From Saccharopolyspora hordei (lineage in GTDB: Bacteria > Actinomycetota > Actinomycetes > Mycobacteriales > Pseudonocardiaceae), in assembly GCF_013410345.1 (NCBI RefSeq), contig NZ_JACCFJ010000001.1, positions 1,649,001 to 1,713,000 on the forward strand: a DNA stretch of 64,000 bases. The letters are read 5' to 3'. Of this stretch, positions 34,674 through 42,988 are shown piece after piece. Each line of letters starts with the position of its first letter. The first letter of the stretch is position 1. Under the pieces are notes generated by a model. It ran no database searches. It saw only the letters and a list, made by a program, of their open reading frames with translations, and was not told the DNA's origin. Both the position numbers and the translations under genes were made by a program.

Positions 34674-35114
34674 TCACACCGACTGGCCTGTCATCACCCG
34701 GCTCGATCCCTGCAACTGGGAGCGCAGTTCGGGGGTCAGGATCTGTCCAACGCGTTCGACCAACAGCGCCATCTCGTAGGCGATGAGGCCCATGTCGCAG
34801 TCCGGTGCGGCGAGCACGGTGAGGCACGAGCCGTCGCTGATCGCCATCTGCAGCATGAGACCGCGTTCCATCTCGACCACGGTCTCGCTGACGTTGCCGG
34901 CTTCGAAGCACCGTGCGGCTCCTTGGGTGAGGCTGAGCAGGCCGGATGCCACCGCGGCGAGCTGGTCGGCCCGGTCGGTGGGCAGCTTCGCCGACGCGGT
35001 CAGCAACAAGCCGTCCGCCGAGACGACCACGGCGTGCGCCACGCCGGGGACTCGTTCGGTGAAGTCGGTGACCAGCCAGCCGAACTGGTTCGGTTGGGCG
35101 ACGTTGGTGTTCAT
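34674..35114 (-). CDS. cvnB: Conservon roadblock/LC7 protein CvnB
   Basis: 146-residue roadblock/LC7 domain protein with FGWLVTDFTERVPGVAHAVVVSADGLLL and LMLQMAISDGSCLTVLAAPDCDMGLIAYEMALL, the expected central sheet and helix. Such proteins act as regulators of small GTPases, here CvnD. It is second in the conservon. Confidence 0.92.
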   Translation of the reverse strand: MNTNVAQPNQFGWLVTDFTERVPGVAHAVVVSADGLLLTASAKLPTDRADQLAAVASGLLSLTQGAARCFEAGNVSETVVEMERGLMLQMAISDGSCLTVLAAPDCDMGLIAYEMALLVERVGQILTPELRSQLQGSSRVMTGQSV

Positions 35115-35149
35115 GGGCGTTTCCTGTCCTCCTCACTGACGCGGTTCGG

Positions 35150-38023
35150 TCACAGTCGTTCGTCGGCCGAACGCTGCGGATCGCGAAGGCTGTGCTTCCC
35201 TTCGCGGACACCGCGCTGGAAGCTCGCCAACCGACCGCGCATCAGGTCGGCGTCGCGGAGCGACCGGGTCTCCTCGGTGGCTGTTCCTGGTGTCGGTTGG
35301 GCTCTGGGGACCCGGCGGGGGAGACCGGCGGGGGTGTACTCGGCGGGCGCCTGGTCGCGTGCGGGAGCAGGCGGTTCCGCACCGTTGTTCACCACGGCGC
35401 TCTGCTCGGTGGGGGGACCGGGGTCTGGGGGACCGGCTTGTGGGTGGTGCCTGCCGCGGCGGAGCCCGGCTTGGAAGCTGGCCAGCCGGCCGCGAGCGAC
35501 TTCCGGGTCGCGGACCGGGCGCGGCCGTTCGTCACGGGAGCTCTGCGCGCTGCCTGCGACGAGGTGTGCTCGCGGGATCCGCAGCGGGAGGCCTGCGGCG
35601 GTGTGCTCGGTCGGCTCGGCGGTCGCGACTTCCTGCGCGCGCTGCTGCGCCTGGTCGCTGGCGAAGGCCCACACCGTCCCGTTGCTGCCGTTGGTGCGCG
35701 CCGACGGGGAGGAAGGGCACTGTCCTGTCGCGTGGGGTGACAGGAAGGTTCCCATGCTCCCGTCCCCGCCCGGGGGCCACTGGGGGGTGGTGTGGTCGGT
35801 GCTGGAGGGGGCTTGGAACCACGCCGACGCGAGGTTGTCGAAGATCGGTGTCGGGGCCGTGGCGTCGTCGGGCGGCTCTGTGGCGTCCGGGTGCTGCGGC
35901 GCCGTGGTTTCGCGCGGTGGCCGGAGCAGGTGGTAGCCGTTGCGCAGGGTCGCCGCGTCCTGTTCGGCGGCTTCCCAGTCGAACTCCTCGACCAGGGTGT
36001 CGTCGGTGCCGACGGGGTCCTCGGTCCTCGGCGTCGGCAGGACCGGCTCGGCCGCGAGCAGTTCGGGGCCGATGGTGACCACCGCGTGCAGGCCGACTCC
36101 TTCGGTCCCGGGCTGGAGCTCCACGTCAATCCCGTGCCGGGCCGCCAGCCGGCCGACCACGAACAGGCCCATGCGCCGGGACGTGGACGGGGTGAGTTCT
36201 CCGTCGGCGGCGAGCCGTGCGTTGGCCTCCTCGCGGTCGGCTTCGCTCATGCCGATGCCCTGGTCGACGATGTCGATGACCAGGGCGCCGTCGTCGCGGT
36301 GGTGCCCGGCGACGGTGACCTGGGTGTGGGGCGCGGAGAAGTTCGCCGCGTTGTCCAGCAGCTCGGCGAGCAGCCGCACCAGGTCGCTGGCCGCGTAGCC
36401 GACGATCCTGACGTCGGGCAGCGGCTGGACGACCACCCGCGGGTAGTGCTCGATCTCGGACACCGCGGCGCGCACCAGGTCGGCCGGGCTGGTCGGCCGG
36501 GTGAAGCGGCGGGCCAGGTCGGTCCCGGAGAGCACCATGAGGTTCTCGTTGTTGCGGCGCATCCGCGTGGCCAGGTGGTCCAGCTGGAACAGGGTGGCCA
36601 GTTGGTCGGGGTCTTCCTCGTCGCGCTCGAGTTGCTCGAAGAGCCGGAGCTGCCGTTCCAGCAGGCTCTGGCTGCGGCGGGAGACGTTGACGAAGGAGTC
36701 GCTGTAGCTGCGGCGCAGTTCGGCTTGCTCGGCGGCGAGGTTGACGGCCTGGGTGTGCACGTCGTCGAAGGCCCGCGCCAGGTCCCCGAACTCGTCGGCG
36801 GTGCGCACCGGGACGGGCCGCACCGGGGTGCTCGGGGCGTGGCCGGCGCGGATGTCGGCGACGGCGTTGGGCAGCACGTGGTGGGCGGTCTCCAGCGCGC
36901 TGCGCCGCAGCACCTCGAGCGAACTGAGCAGGTGCCGGGCGACGACCACCACGATCAGGCACGCGACCAGCAGCGCCGAGGTCAGCACGGCTGATTCGAC
37001 GCCGGCGAGGTCGCTGGAGGTGTCCTGCAGCTGGAACGCCGTCTTGTGGATCTGCTCGTCCAGTTGCAGCCCCAGCGCGCCGAGCGCGTCCAGCGCGGCC
37101 TGGGACTGCTCGTGCCAGGTCGCGGGGGAGACCAGGGCGGAGGACAGCTGGGCGCGCGGGTTGTTGCGCTCGGCCATCGCCAGCTGCACGGAGGTCTCCC
37201 GCGCGGGGAAGCGCGGGTCGGCGTAGAGCTGGTCGTAGCGGATGCGGTTCGACAGGGAGGCGGCGGCGCGGAACTCCTTGGCGGCGGCGGTGCGCCGGGA
37301 TTCGCTGGCGTCCAGGCGGGAGAGGTTGTCCGCTGTGAACTTCCCACGGGTGAGCCCGGTGAGCACCAGCGCCTGCTGCAACTGCACCTCTTCCCTGATC
37401 TTGGCGAGTTCGTGCGCGCTGGTCGCGGGCGACACCAGTTGCGCGGAGGAGATCTGGCTGAGCAGGGTGCGGTCCAGCGAGAGCAGGTCGCTGATGACCT
37501 CGGTGTAGGCGTGGGTCGCCTCATCCGGCTCGACCTGGTGCCGGAGCACCAGTTTCCGCAGCGGGGCGAGTTCGTCGACCTGCCGGTCCGTCTCCTGCTG
37601 GGCGAAGCGGACCGCGTCGATGTCGGGGGCGGCGCGCAGCGCGTCGAGGGCGGCGCCGACGGCGCGGTCGGTGGTGTCCATCCGGTCGCGGAGCCGCTCC
37701 TCGGACGTGCGCCCGCCCACCAGGAAGGTGGCGGCTTCGGTGCGTTCCCACTGCAGGTCGTGGACAGCGGTGCGCACCGAGCTGCTGGCGGTGACGAGCC
37801 GGTCCATCGCCGCGTACTCGTCGGCCTGGGTGATCCGCCCGCGGATCTGCAGCACCCCCAGCGCGACCGCGAAGATCACGGGGACGAGCACGACGGCCCC
37901 GATCTTGACCGGGAGCTTCCAGTCACGCCATCCGGTGAACCGTGTGGCGACCTTCGTGGTGGCGCGCGGCCACGTGGACGCCCGTGACACGGGTGTGGGC
38001 GTGTCCTCGAGTCCGCTGCTCAC
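35150..38023 (-). CDS. cvnA: Conservon sensor histidine kinase CvnA with NIT-type sensor domain
   Basis: 957-residue membrane kinase from GTG 38023 (GAAAGGA upstream). The first membrane helix is KIGAVVLVPVIFAVALGVLQI (about 38-58). An extracellular nitrate/nitrite-sensor-like domain follows, starting DRLVTASSSVRTAVHDLQWERTEAATFL in parts. The second helix is near 345-370 (LVACLIVVVVARHLL), then HAMP. The ATPase has its N-box at LLDNAANFSAPH (about 555) and DIVDQGIGM (about 583). The long tail holds two tandem modules with AGLPxRxPRA and RGRLASFQxGxRxG. Dispersed repeats inserted in the tail at 35709-35760 encode [18 protein letters not shown] without breaking the frame. Confidence 0.9.
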   Translation of the reverse strand: MSSGLEDTPTPVSRASTWPRATTKVATRFTGWRDWKLPVKIGAVVLVPVIFAVALGVLQIRGRITQADEYAAMDRLVTASSSVRTAVHDLQWERTEAATFLVGGRTSEERLRDRMDTTDRAVGAALDALRAAPDIDAVRFAQQETDRQVDELAPLRKLVLRHQVEPDEATHAYTEVISDLLSLDRTLLSQISSAQLVSPATSAHELAKIREEVQLQQALVLTGLTRGKFTADNLSRLDASESRRTAAAKEFRAAASLSNRIRYDQLYADPRFPARETSVQLAMAERNNPRAQLSSALVSPATWHEQSQAALDALGALGLQLDEQIHKTAFQLQDTSSDLAGVESAVLTSALLVACLIVVVVARHLLSSLEVLRRSALETAHHVLPNAVADIRAGHAPSTPVRPVPVRTADEFGDLARAFDDVHTQAVNLAAEQAELRRSYSDSFVNVSRRSQSLLERQLRLFEQLERDEEDPDQLATLFQLDHLATRMRRNNENLMVLSGTDLARRFTRPTSPADLVRAAVSEIEHYPRVVVQPLPDVRIVGYAASDLVRLLAELLDNAANFSAPHTQVTVAGHHRDDGALVIDIVDQGIGMSEADREEANARLAADGELTPSTSRRMGLFVVGRLAARHGIDVELQPGTEGVGLHAVVTIGPELLAAEPVLPTPRTEDPVGTDDTLVEEFDWEAAEQDAATLRNGYHLLRPPRETTAPQHPDATEPPDDATAPTPIFDNLASAWFQAPSSTDHTTPQWPPGGDGSMGTFLSPHATGQCPSSPSARTNGSNGTVWAFASDQAQQRAQEVATAEPTEHTAAGLPLRIPRAHLVAGSAQSSRDERPRPVRDPEVARGRLASFQAGLRRGRHHPQAGPPDPGPPTEQSAVVNNGAEPPAPARDQAPAEYTPAGLPRRVPRAQPTPGTATEETRSLRDADLMRGRLASFQRGVREGKHSLRDPQRSADERL
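35709..35760. repeat. Inverted pair of CAGGAAGGTTCCC repeats inside cvnA
   Basis: Left arm 35709-35731 is degenerate (GAGGAAGGGCACTGTCCTGT), right arm 35736-35760 is a full copy (TGACAGGAAGGTTCCCATGC). The pair is in frame within the disordered C-terminal tail of the kinase, about residues 755-771. It is the only pair wholly inside an intact conserved gene. Confidence 0.92.
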
Positions 38024-38816
38024 GACGCAGTCCTTTCCCGTGCTGCCGGTCGGTTCCGTCGACCGACTGCGCGTTCGTGGTGGTGGGCAGGCTGCACCGT
38101 CGGTGGGGGTGCGCGGCGGGTTTCGGTGGCTGGCGGCGCTGCCTGCGTTCGGGGTTCTCGCGGGTGGCCGTGCGGTCGTCGACGTCGGCGTCGTGGCAGC
38201 TCGCGAGGATGTCGGGGGCGATCGCGGCTGGCTGACGGACATTGTGCGCCGATCGTCGGTGGCAGAACAGTACCGCATTCGATCGATCTTCTTCCCTGGG
38301 TGAATTCAGTGCGCTGACCAGCGAATACGTCCAGAGCAAGATCAATCTGTGGGGAGTTCCGTCTGTTGTGGGCACTGATCGTGTTGGCTTCCCTGCTGCA
38401 CTCCAGTGCTTGAGTCGCTCGATAGTGAGAAAGCTTCGAGAATTGCGGGCTCGTGTCGCTCTGGAACGTGCAAGGGGATGTGTGCCGTGCCGGAGAACCG
38501 GGCCTCGCCTGCGAGAACGGCGATCCGTGAGGAATGTTGTTGACGATCGATCAACGCGCGGGAGTGCGTTGGAACGAGGTTTCGGGCACTTTCCGTGACG
38601 GCAGGATTCATCAAACTGTGTGCTGTGCCGTCGCGAGGGGCTGTGGTCGCCGGATCCGTGGTTAGACTCCCGGGCTGGTTGGCATCGCGGACGGTCGCGG
38701 TCACCGAGCTCGGGTTCCGCGAATTCGACGGATCCCGAGCCGGTCGATGAACGTGGGGGTAGTTCAGCGAGTCGGTGGAAATCCATGCGCACGAGCAGAT
38801 CCACTGGGAAGGACGA
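38024..38816. other. 793-base non-coding region between divergent units
   Basis: No frame has credible coding character on either strand, and the stretch 38260-38640 is clearly less GC-rich than its surroundings. It contains a 17-bp near-palindrome, GTTGACGATCGATCAAC (38539-38555), and a possible -10, TAGACT, at 38663-38668. It must hold the promoters of cvnA and of the DUF485-actP pair; a small RNA cannot be excluded. Confidence 0.5.
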
Positions 38817-39218
38817 ATGCCCAACGCACCCCACCTGTCGCCGGTGCCGCGCCCTCGGGCGGCGACCTTCGGACAGATCGACGAGTCCACCACCCGGTCC
38901 GCCGGGCCGCCCGACTACCTCGAGATCGCGCACCGCCCCGAGTTCGGCGAGCTGCGGTCTCGGTTGCGCCGTTTCGTCTTCCCGATGAGCGCGGTGTTCC
39001 TCGCCTGGTACCTCGGCTACGTCGTGCTGGCCGCCTACGCGCCGGAGTTCATGAGCGTCCGCGTGGTCGGTGAGGTCAACGTCGGGCTGCTGATGGGCGT
39101 CGGCCAGTTCGCCAGCACTGTCCTGATCACCGCCCTCTACCTGCGGTACGCCGCGCGGCACGTCGACCCGCGGGTGCGCGCGCTGCACCAGGACGTGACC
39201 GGGGAGGACCCGCGATGA
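38817..39218 (+). CDS. DUF485 membrane protein
   Basis: 133-residue protein with two transmembrane helices (FVFPMSAVFLAWYLGYVVLAAYAPEF, here joined, and VGLLMGVGQFASTVLITALYL). The DUF485 signature RRFVFPMSAVFLAWYLGYV is clear. These proteins are encoded with acetate symporters and are thought to assist them. The ATG at 38817 follows GGAAGGAC and its stop overlaps the actP ATG. Confidence 0.88.
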   Translation: MPNAPHLSPVPRPRAATFGQIDESTTRSAGPPDYLEIAHRPEFGELRSRLRRFVFPMSAVFLAWYLGYVVLAAYAPEFMSVRVVGEVNVGLLMGVGQFASTVLITALYLRYAARHVDPRVRALHQDVTGEDPR

Positions 39219-40783
39219 GCGGCGCCGACCCGGTGCTCAACATGAGCATCTTCGGCGTGTTCGTGGTGCTCACGCTGTACCTGGTGTACCGCGTGAGCAG
39301 CGCCAGCACCGCCTCCGACTACTTCGCCGCGGGCGGCCGGTTCAGCGGCGCGCAGAACGGCATCGCGCTCGCCGGCGACTACCTGTCAGCCGCGTCGTTC
39401 CTCGGCATCGCCGGGGCCATCGCGGTCTACGGCTACGACGGCTTCCTCTACTCGATCGGCTTCCTCGTCGGCTGGTTGGTGAACCTGCTGCTGGTCGCCG
39501 AGCACCTGCGCAACACCGGTCGCTTCACCATGGGCGACGTACTGAGCTTCCGGATGCGGCAGCGTCCGGTGCGTGCCGCCGCAGCGGTGTCCACGCTGAT
39601 GATCTCGTTCGTCTACATGATCGCCCAGATGGCGGGCGCGGGGAGCCTCGTCGCGCTGCTGCTGGACGTGCACAGCTCCAGCGGGCAGGCGCTGGTGATC
39701 GGCGCCGTCGGACTGCTCATGGTGGTCTACGTGCTGGTCGGTGGGATGAAGGGCACCACGTGGGTGCAGATCATCAAGGCCGGCATGCTGATCACCTGCG
39801 CGTTGCTCATCACCATGTTCCTGCTGGGCAAGTTCGGCTACAGCATGACCTCGCTCATGCAGCACGCGGCCGAGCGCAACCCGCTGGGAGAGCAGATCTT
39901 CTCGCCCGGAGCCAAGTACGGCGAGAGTGGACTCTCCAAGTTGGACTTCGTGTCGCTGTCGCTGGCGCTGGTGCTCGGTACGGCTGGGCTGCCGCACGTG
40001 CTGATGCGCTTCTACACGGTGCCGAACGCGTTGCAGGCGCGGCGCTCGGTGGTGTGGGCGACGGTGACGATGGCCGGTTTCTACCTGTGCACCCTGGTGA
40101 TCGGCTTCGGTGCTGCGGCGCTCGCCGGCACGGACGCGATCCTCGGGGCACCGGGCGGGGAGAACTCCGCGGCGCCGCTGCTGGCCTACCGCATCGGCGG
40201 CACGGTGCTGCTCGGCATCGTCGCGGCGGTCGCGTTCGCCACGATCCTCGCCGTGGTGGCCGGGTTGACGCTCACCGCCTCCGCGTCCTTCGCCCACGAC
40301 TTCTACGCCAACGTGGTGCGGCGCGGGGCGGCCGGCCCGGACTCGGAAGTGCGTGTCGCCCGGTGGACCGCACTGGTGATCGGTGCGACGTCGATCCTGG
40401 GCGGCATCCTGGTCAACGGCCAGAACATCGCCTTCCTGGTGGGCTTGGCGTTCGCCTTCGCCGCCTCGGCGAACCTGTCCACGCTGCTGTACTCGCTGTT
40501 CTGGCGGCGGTTCAACACCCGCGGCACGCTGTGGGGCATCTACGGCGGCCTGAGCTCCTGCCTGCTGCTGGTCGTCTTCTCGCCGGTGGTGTCGGGCTCA
40601 CCCGACTCGATCCTGCCGCAGGTGGACTTCGCGTGGTTCCCGCTCACCAACCCGGGTGTGGTGTCGATCCCGTTCTCGTTCCTGTGCGGAGCCATCGGCA
40701 CGCTGCTCGGCGGCCCCCGCAGCGACCCGCGGCGCACCGCGGAGATGGAGGTCCGCTCCCTGACCGGCATCGGCTCGATCTGA
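39215..40783 (+). CDS. actP: Cation/acetate symporter ActP-like
   Basis: 522-residue SSS-family transporter with about 13 membrane segments. SASDYFAAGGRFSGAQNGIALAGDYLSAASFLGIAG, in two parts, matches the ActP N-terminus; GTAGLPHVLMRFYTVP is another diagnostic segment. It would import acetate or another short monocarboxylate with sodium or protons. It overlaps DUF485 by 4 bases, the standard arrangement. The preceding long non-coding region probably holds its control. Confidence 0.9.
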   Translation: MSGADPVLNMSIFGVFVVLTLYLVYRVSSASTASDYFAAGGRFSGAQNGIALAGDYLSAASFLGIAGAIAVYGYDGFLYSIGFLVGWLVNLLLVAEHLRNTGRFTMGDVLSFRMRQRPVRAAAAVSTLMISFVYMIAQMAGAGSLVALLLDVHSSSGQALVIGAVGLLMVVYVLVGGMKGTTWVQIIKAGMLITCALLITMFLLGKFGYSMTSLMQHAAERNPLGEQIFSPGAKYGESGLSKLDFVSLSLALVLGTAGLPHVLMRFYTVPNALQARRSVVWATVTMAGFYLCTLVIGFGAAALAGTDAILGAPGGENSAAPLLAYRIGGTVLLGIVAAVAFATILAVVAGLTLTASASFAHDFYANVVRRGAAGPDSEVRVARWTALVIGATSILGGILVNGQNIAFLVGLAFAFAASANLSTLLYSLFWRRFNTRGTLWGIYGGLSSCLLLVVFSPVVSGSPDSILPQVDFAWFPLTNPGVVSIPFSFLCGAIGTLLGGPRSDPRRTAEMEVRSLTGIGSI

Positions 40784-40801
40784 CCCGCGGGTTGCGGGCG
40801 G

Positions 40802-40828
40802 TGGGTGACAGGAAGGTTCCCATCCCTC
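40802..40828 (+). repeat. CAGGAAGGTTCCC repeat, single copy
   Basis: GGGTGACAGGAAGGTTCCCA followed by TCCCTCC, 19 bases after the actP stop. The NUDIX remnant begins immediately at its right edge. Confidence 0.92.
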
Positions 40829-41035
40829 CGGTGAACGGTTCGAGCACCACGTCGTTGGGTTCCCGGCCCCGGTCATGACCGTGCTCCTCGACGACGCCGA
40901 TGATCACGGCCTCCTGGCCTGGCGGCACCGCTTCGCCCCGGACATCTGGAACTGGGAGCTCCCCGAGGGGACCGACCCGACGCCTGACCCGTGTGCACGT
41001 GAATTGCACGTAGATCACGCCTGGCGGTGGCAGAC
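40829..41035 (+). pseudogene. NUDIX hydrolase remnant
   Basis: One frame reads ERFEHHVVGFPAPVMTVLLD and then LLAWRHRFAPDIWNWELPEG, which is the start of a typical actinobacterial NUDIX hydrolase. The NUDIX box that should follow ELPGG is missing: the frame jumps to DPTPDPCARELHVDHAWRWQ. Both ends of the gene are gone, and the 5' edge abuts a dispersed repeat. It is a deletion relic, not a functional gene. Confidence 0.55.
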
Positions 41036-41049
41036 GGTGGCAGGAAGAC

Positions 41050-41092
41050 AGATCCGCCCCCGGAGGCATCGTGCCTGCTCGGGGGCGGATCT
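41050..41092 (-). terminator. Terminator of tRNA-Arg
   Basis: AGATCCGCCCCCG (41050-41062) pairs with CGGGGGCGGATCT (41080-41092); an inner AGGCA-TCG-TGCCT stem extends it. It lies 16 bases beyond the 3' end of the minus-strand tRNA. Confidence 0.8.
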
Positions 41093-41108
41093 GACTGGTA
41101 CCGCTATG

Positions 41109-41181
41109 CGCCCTCGGCAGGACTCGAACCTGCGACACCTGCCTCCGGAGGGCAGTGCTCTATCCGCTGAGCTACGAGGGC
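41109..41181 (-). tRNA. tRNA-Arg (anticodon CCG)
   Basis: 73-nt cloverleaf on the minus strand. Acceptor GCCCTCG pairs with CGAGGGC, the D-arm is GCTC...GAGC, and the anticodon stem CTGCC/GGCAG encloses loop CTCCGGA, giving anticodon CCG for CGG codons. The T-arm is GCAGG-TTCGAGT-CCTGC. CCA is not encoded. No integrase or repeat suggests use as an attachment site. Confidence 0.95.
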
Positions 41182-41270
41182 TTGTCGCTGCGGACGATCG
41201 CTAGCTTAGCGCACGTGCCGCGCCGCCTTCAGCGGGGGGTGTCGAACACGGCGCGCGGGGAAACCCGAGT

Positions 41271-41297
41271 GCGAGCATGGGAACCTCCCTGTCACCG
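41271..41297 (-). repeat. CAGGAAGGTTCCC repeat, single copy
   Basis: GCGAGCATGGGAACCTCCCT followed by GTCACCG, one mismatch in the core. It sits between the tRNA and the cation efflux gene, which are divergent. Confidence 0.88.
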
Positions 41298-41319
41298 CCC
41301 CTGGCTCGCGCGGGCCAGC

Positions 41320-41347
41320 TTGACACGTGAATTCATGCATACTTCAC
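41320..41347 (+). promoter_or_regulatory. Promoter and inverted repeat before the cation efflux gene
   Basis: A consensus -35 TTGACA (41320-41325) is followed by GTGAA-N11-TTCAC (41327-41347), an AT-rich dyad where the -10 should be. Metal-responsive ArsR/SmtB-type repressors use similar TGAA...TTCA sites, but no regulator gene is adjacent. Confidence 0.45.
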
Positions 41348-41380
41348 TATGTGTCCGGTACGGTAGTCGTAGGAGGGTTG

Positions 41381-42298
41381 ATGGGGCAGGGCCACGGGCA
41401 CGGTTCGGCAGCCGGTGCGGTCAGCGCATCCGGCCGCTACGTGCGACGGCTGGCCATCTCGTTCGCGATCCTGCTCGCGTTCCTGGTGCTCGAAGCCGTC
41501 GTCGGCTTCATGACGTCGTCGCTGGCACTGCTGTCCGACGCCGGCCACATGCTCACCGACGTGCTCGGGGTGGGCATGGCGCTGGCCGCGATCACCGCGG
41601 CGCGTCGGCCGGTGGGGGACAAGCGGACCTTCGGCCTCTACCGCATGGAGGTGCTGGCCGCCCTCGCCAACGCCGTGCTGCTGTTCGGCGTCGCCGCCTA
41701 CATCCTCTACGAGTCGATCTCCCGGTTCCAGGAACCGCCGGAGGTCGCCGGACTGCCGATGATGCTCACCGCCGCTGCCGGGCTGGGCGCGAACCTCGCG
41801 GTGTTCGCGCTGCTCCGCCAGGGGGCCGGCGAGAGCCTCAACGTGCGCGGCGCCTACCTGGAGGTGCTCGCCGACACCGTCGGCTCGCTCGGGGTGCTGG
41901 TCGGCGGCCTGCTCACCTGGCTGTTCGGCTGGTACCTGGCCGACCCGATCGTGGCCCTCGGCGTCGGGCTGTTCGTGCTGCCGCGCACCTGGAAGCTCGC
42001 CCGCCAGGCGCTGCGCATCCTCGTCCAGCAGGCCCCGGAAGGCGTCGACGTGGCCGAGCTGCGCGCCGACCTGACCGCGCTGCCGTCGGTCACCGAGGTG
42101 CACGACCTGCACGTGTGGACGCTCACCTCCGGCATGGAGGTCGCCTCGGCCCACCTCACCACCGGGCCGGACGCCGACCACGGCGGGGTGCTGGTCGCCG
42201 CGCAGCGCCTGCTGTCCGAGCGGTACCGCATCGACCACGCGACCCTCCAGATCGAGCCCGCCGAGTGCGCCCAGCGCTGCCGGGCCCTGACCTGGTGA
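41381..42298 (+). CDS. Cation diffusion facilitator (zinc/cadmium/cobalt exporter)
   Basis: 305-residue CDF transporter with a His-rich start (GQGHGHG), six membrane segments and a C-terminal cytoplasmic domain. Metal-site residues are in ALLSDAGHMLTDV (HxxxD) and EVLADTVGSLGV. DLHVWTLTSGMEVASAHL in the C-terminal domain matches the CzcD/ZitB type. It exports divalent metal in exchange for protons. The ATG at 41381 follows AGGAGGG. A dyad and strong -35 upstream suggest metal-responsive control. Confidence 0.92.
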   Translation: MGQGHGHGSAAGAVSASGRYVRRLAISFAILLAFLVLEAVVGFMTSSLALLSDAGHMLTDVLGVGMALAAITAARRPVGDKRTFGLYRMEVLAALANAVLLFGVAAYILYESISRFQEPPEVAGLPMMLTAAAGLGANLAVFALLRQGAGESLNVRGAYLEVLADTVGSLGVLVGGLLTWLFGWYLADPIVALGVGLFVLPRTWKLARQALRILVQQAPEGVDVAELRADLTALPSVTEVHDLHVWTLTSGMEVASAHLTTGPDADHGGVLVAAQRLLSERYRIDHATLQIEPAECAQRCRALTW

Positions 42299-42306
42299 TC
42301 TCAGGC

Positions 42307-42337
42307 GCGGGATGACAGGAAGGTTCCCATCCTCACG
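42307..42337 (+). repeat. CAGGAAGGTTCCC repeat, single copy
   Basis: GATGACAGGAAGGTTCCCAT followed by CCTCACG, filling the 39-base gap between the convergent CDF and DUF305 genes. Confidence 0.93.
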
Positions 42338-42985
42338 TCACAGCGGCGGGGCGCCGCGCTGGGCGAGCATGGAGCGCATGAGCTGGCTCTCGGTCCTCTG
42401 GGAGCCGAGCATGTTCTTCGCCAGCTCACGCACCGCGGGCACGGCCGCGTGGCGGGCGCCGTAGTCGGCCATCGGGGCGCCGCCCTCGTGGTGGCGCAGC
42501 ATCAGCTGCAGGAAGTAGACGTCGAACTCCGGGCCGCGCAGCTCCTGCAGGCGCGCCATCTCGGCGCTGCTGGCCATGCCCGGCATCAGCCCGTCGCCTG
42601 AGGCGGGGGCGCCGTGCTGGTGGCCCTCCGCGCGCATCCACTCCATCGGTGGGCCGACGGCCTGCGCCGGCTCGTGCCACAGGCTCAGCCAGCCCTGCAT
42701 GCGGCCGATCTGGTCCCGCTGGTTGGTCTCGATGTCGAAGGCCAGCTGGCGCACCGCGACGTCGTCGGCGCGTTCCCGGGCCAGTGTGGCCATGGTCACC
42801 GCCTGCTGGTGGTGCACGCTCATGTCCTGGGCGAACCCGACGTCGACCGGGGTCGGCCCGGGTTCGGCGCGGTCGAAGGACGGCACCCGGATGAGCAGCC
42901 CGAGCGCCGCCCCGAGCAGCAGCATGGCCAGGGCCGCCGCGACGGCGACGAAGATCCTGGCGCCCAGCGGTCGTCCGCTCGGCAC
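42338..42985 (-). CDS. DUF305 family exported/membrane-anchored protein
   Basis: 215-residue protein with an N-terminal membrane anchor (IFVAVAAALAMLLLGAALGLLI). The ferritin-like DUF305 domain shows FAQDMSVHHQQAVTMA near residue 52 and LQLMLRHHEGGAPMA near 160, whose His and Met residues could bind metal. The function is unknown. It starts 3 bases after the stop of the DUF3105 gene, an operon seen upstream of argS in related genomes. Confidence 0.85.
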   Translation of the reverse strand: MPSGRPLGARIFVAVAAALAMLLLGAALGLLIRVPSFDRAEPGPTPVDVGFAQDMSVHHQQAVTMATLARERADDVAVRQLAFDIETNQRDQIGRMQGWLSLWHEPAQAVGPPMEWMRAEGHQHGAPASGDGLMPGMASSAEMARLQELRGPEFDVYFLQLMLRHHEGGAPMADYGARHAAVPAVRELAKNMLGSQRTESQLMRSMLAQRGAPPL

Positions 42986-42988
42986 GGC

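Noticed and set aside
41109-41181. tRNA-Arg as an integration site for a mobile element
   Set aside because: No integrase, no duplicated tRNA end and no foreign gene cluster on either side.
40875-41204. 109-codon open frame running from the NUDIX relic into the tRNA region
   Set aside because: Only its start is NUDIX-like; the rest crosses the terminator and the tRNA on the opposite strand, so it is not a functional gene.
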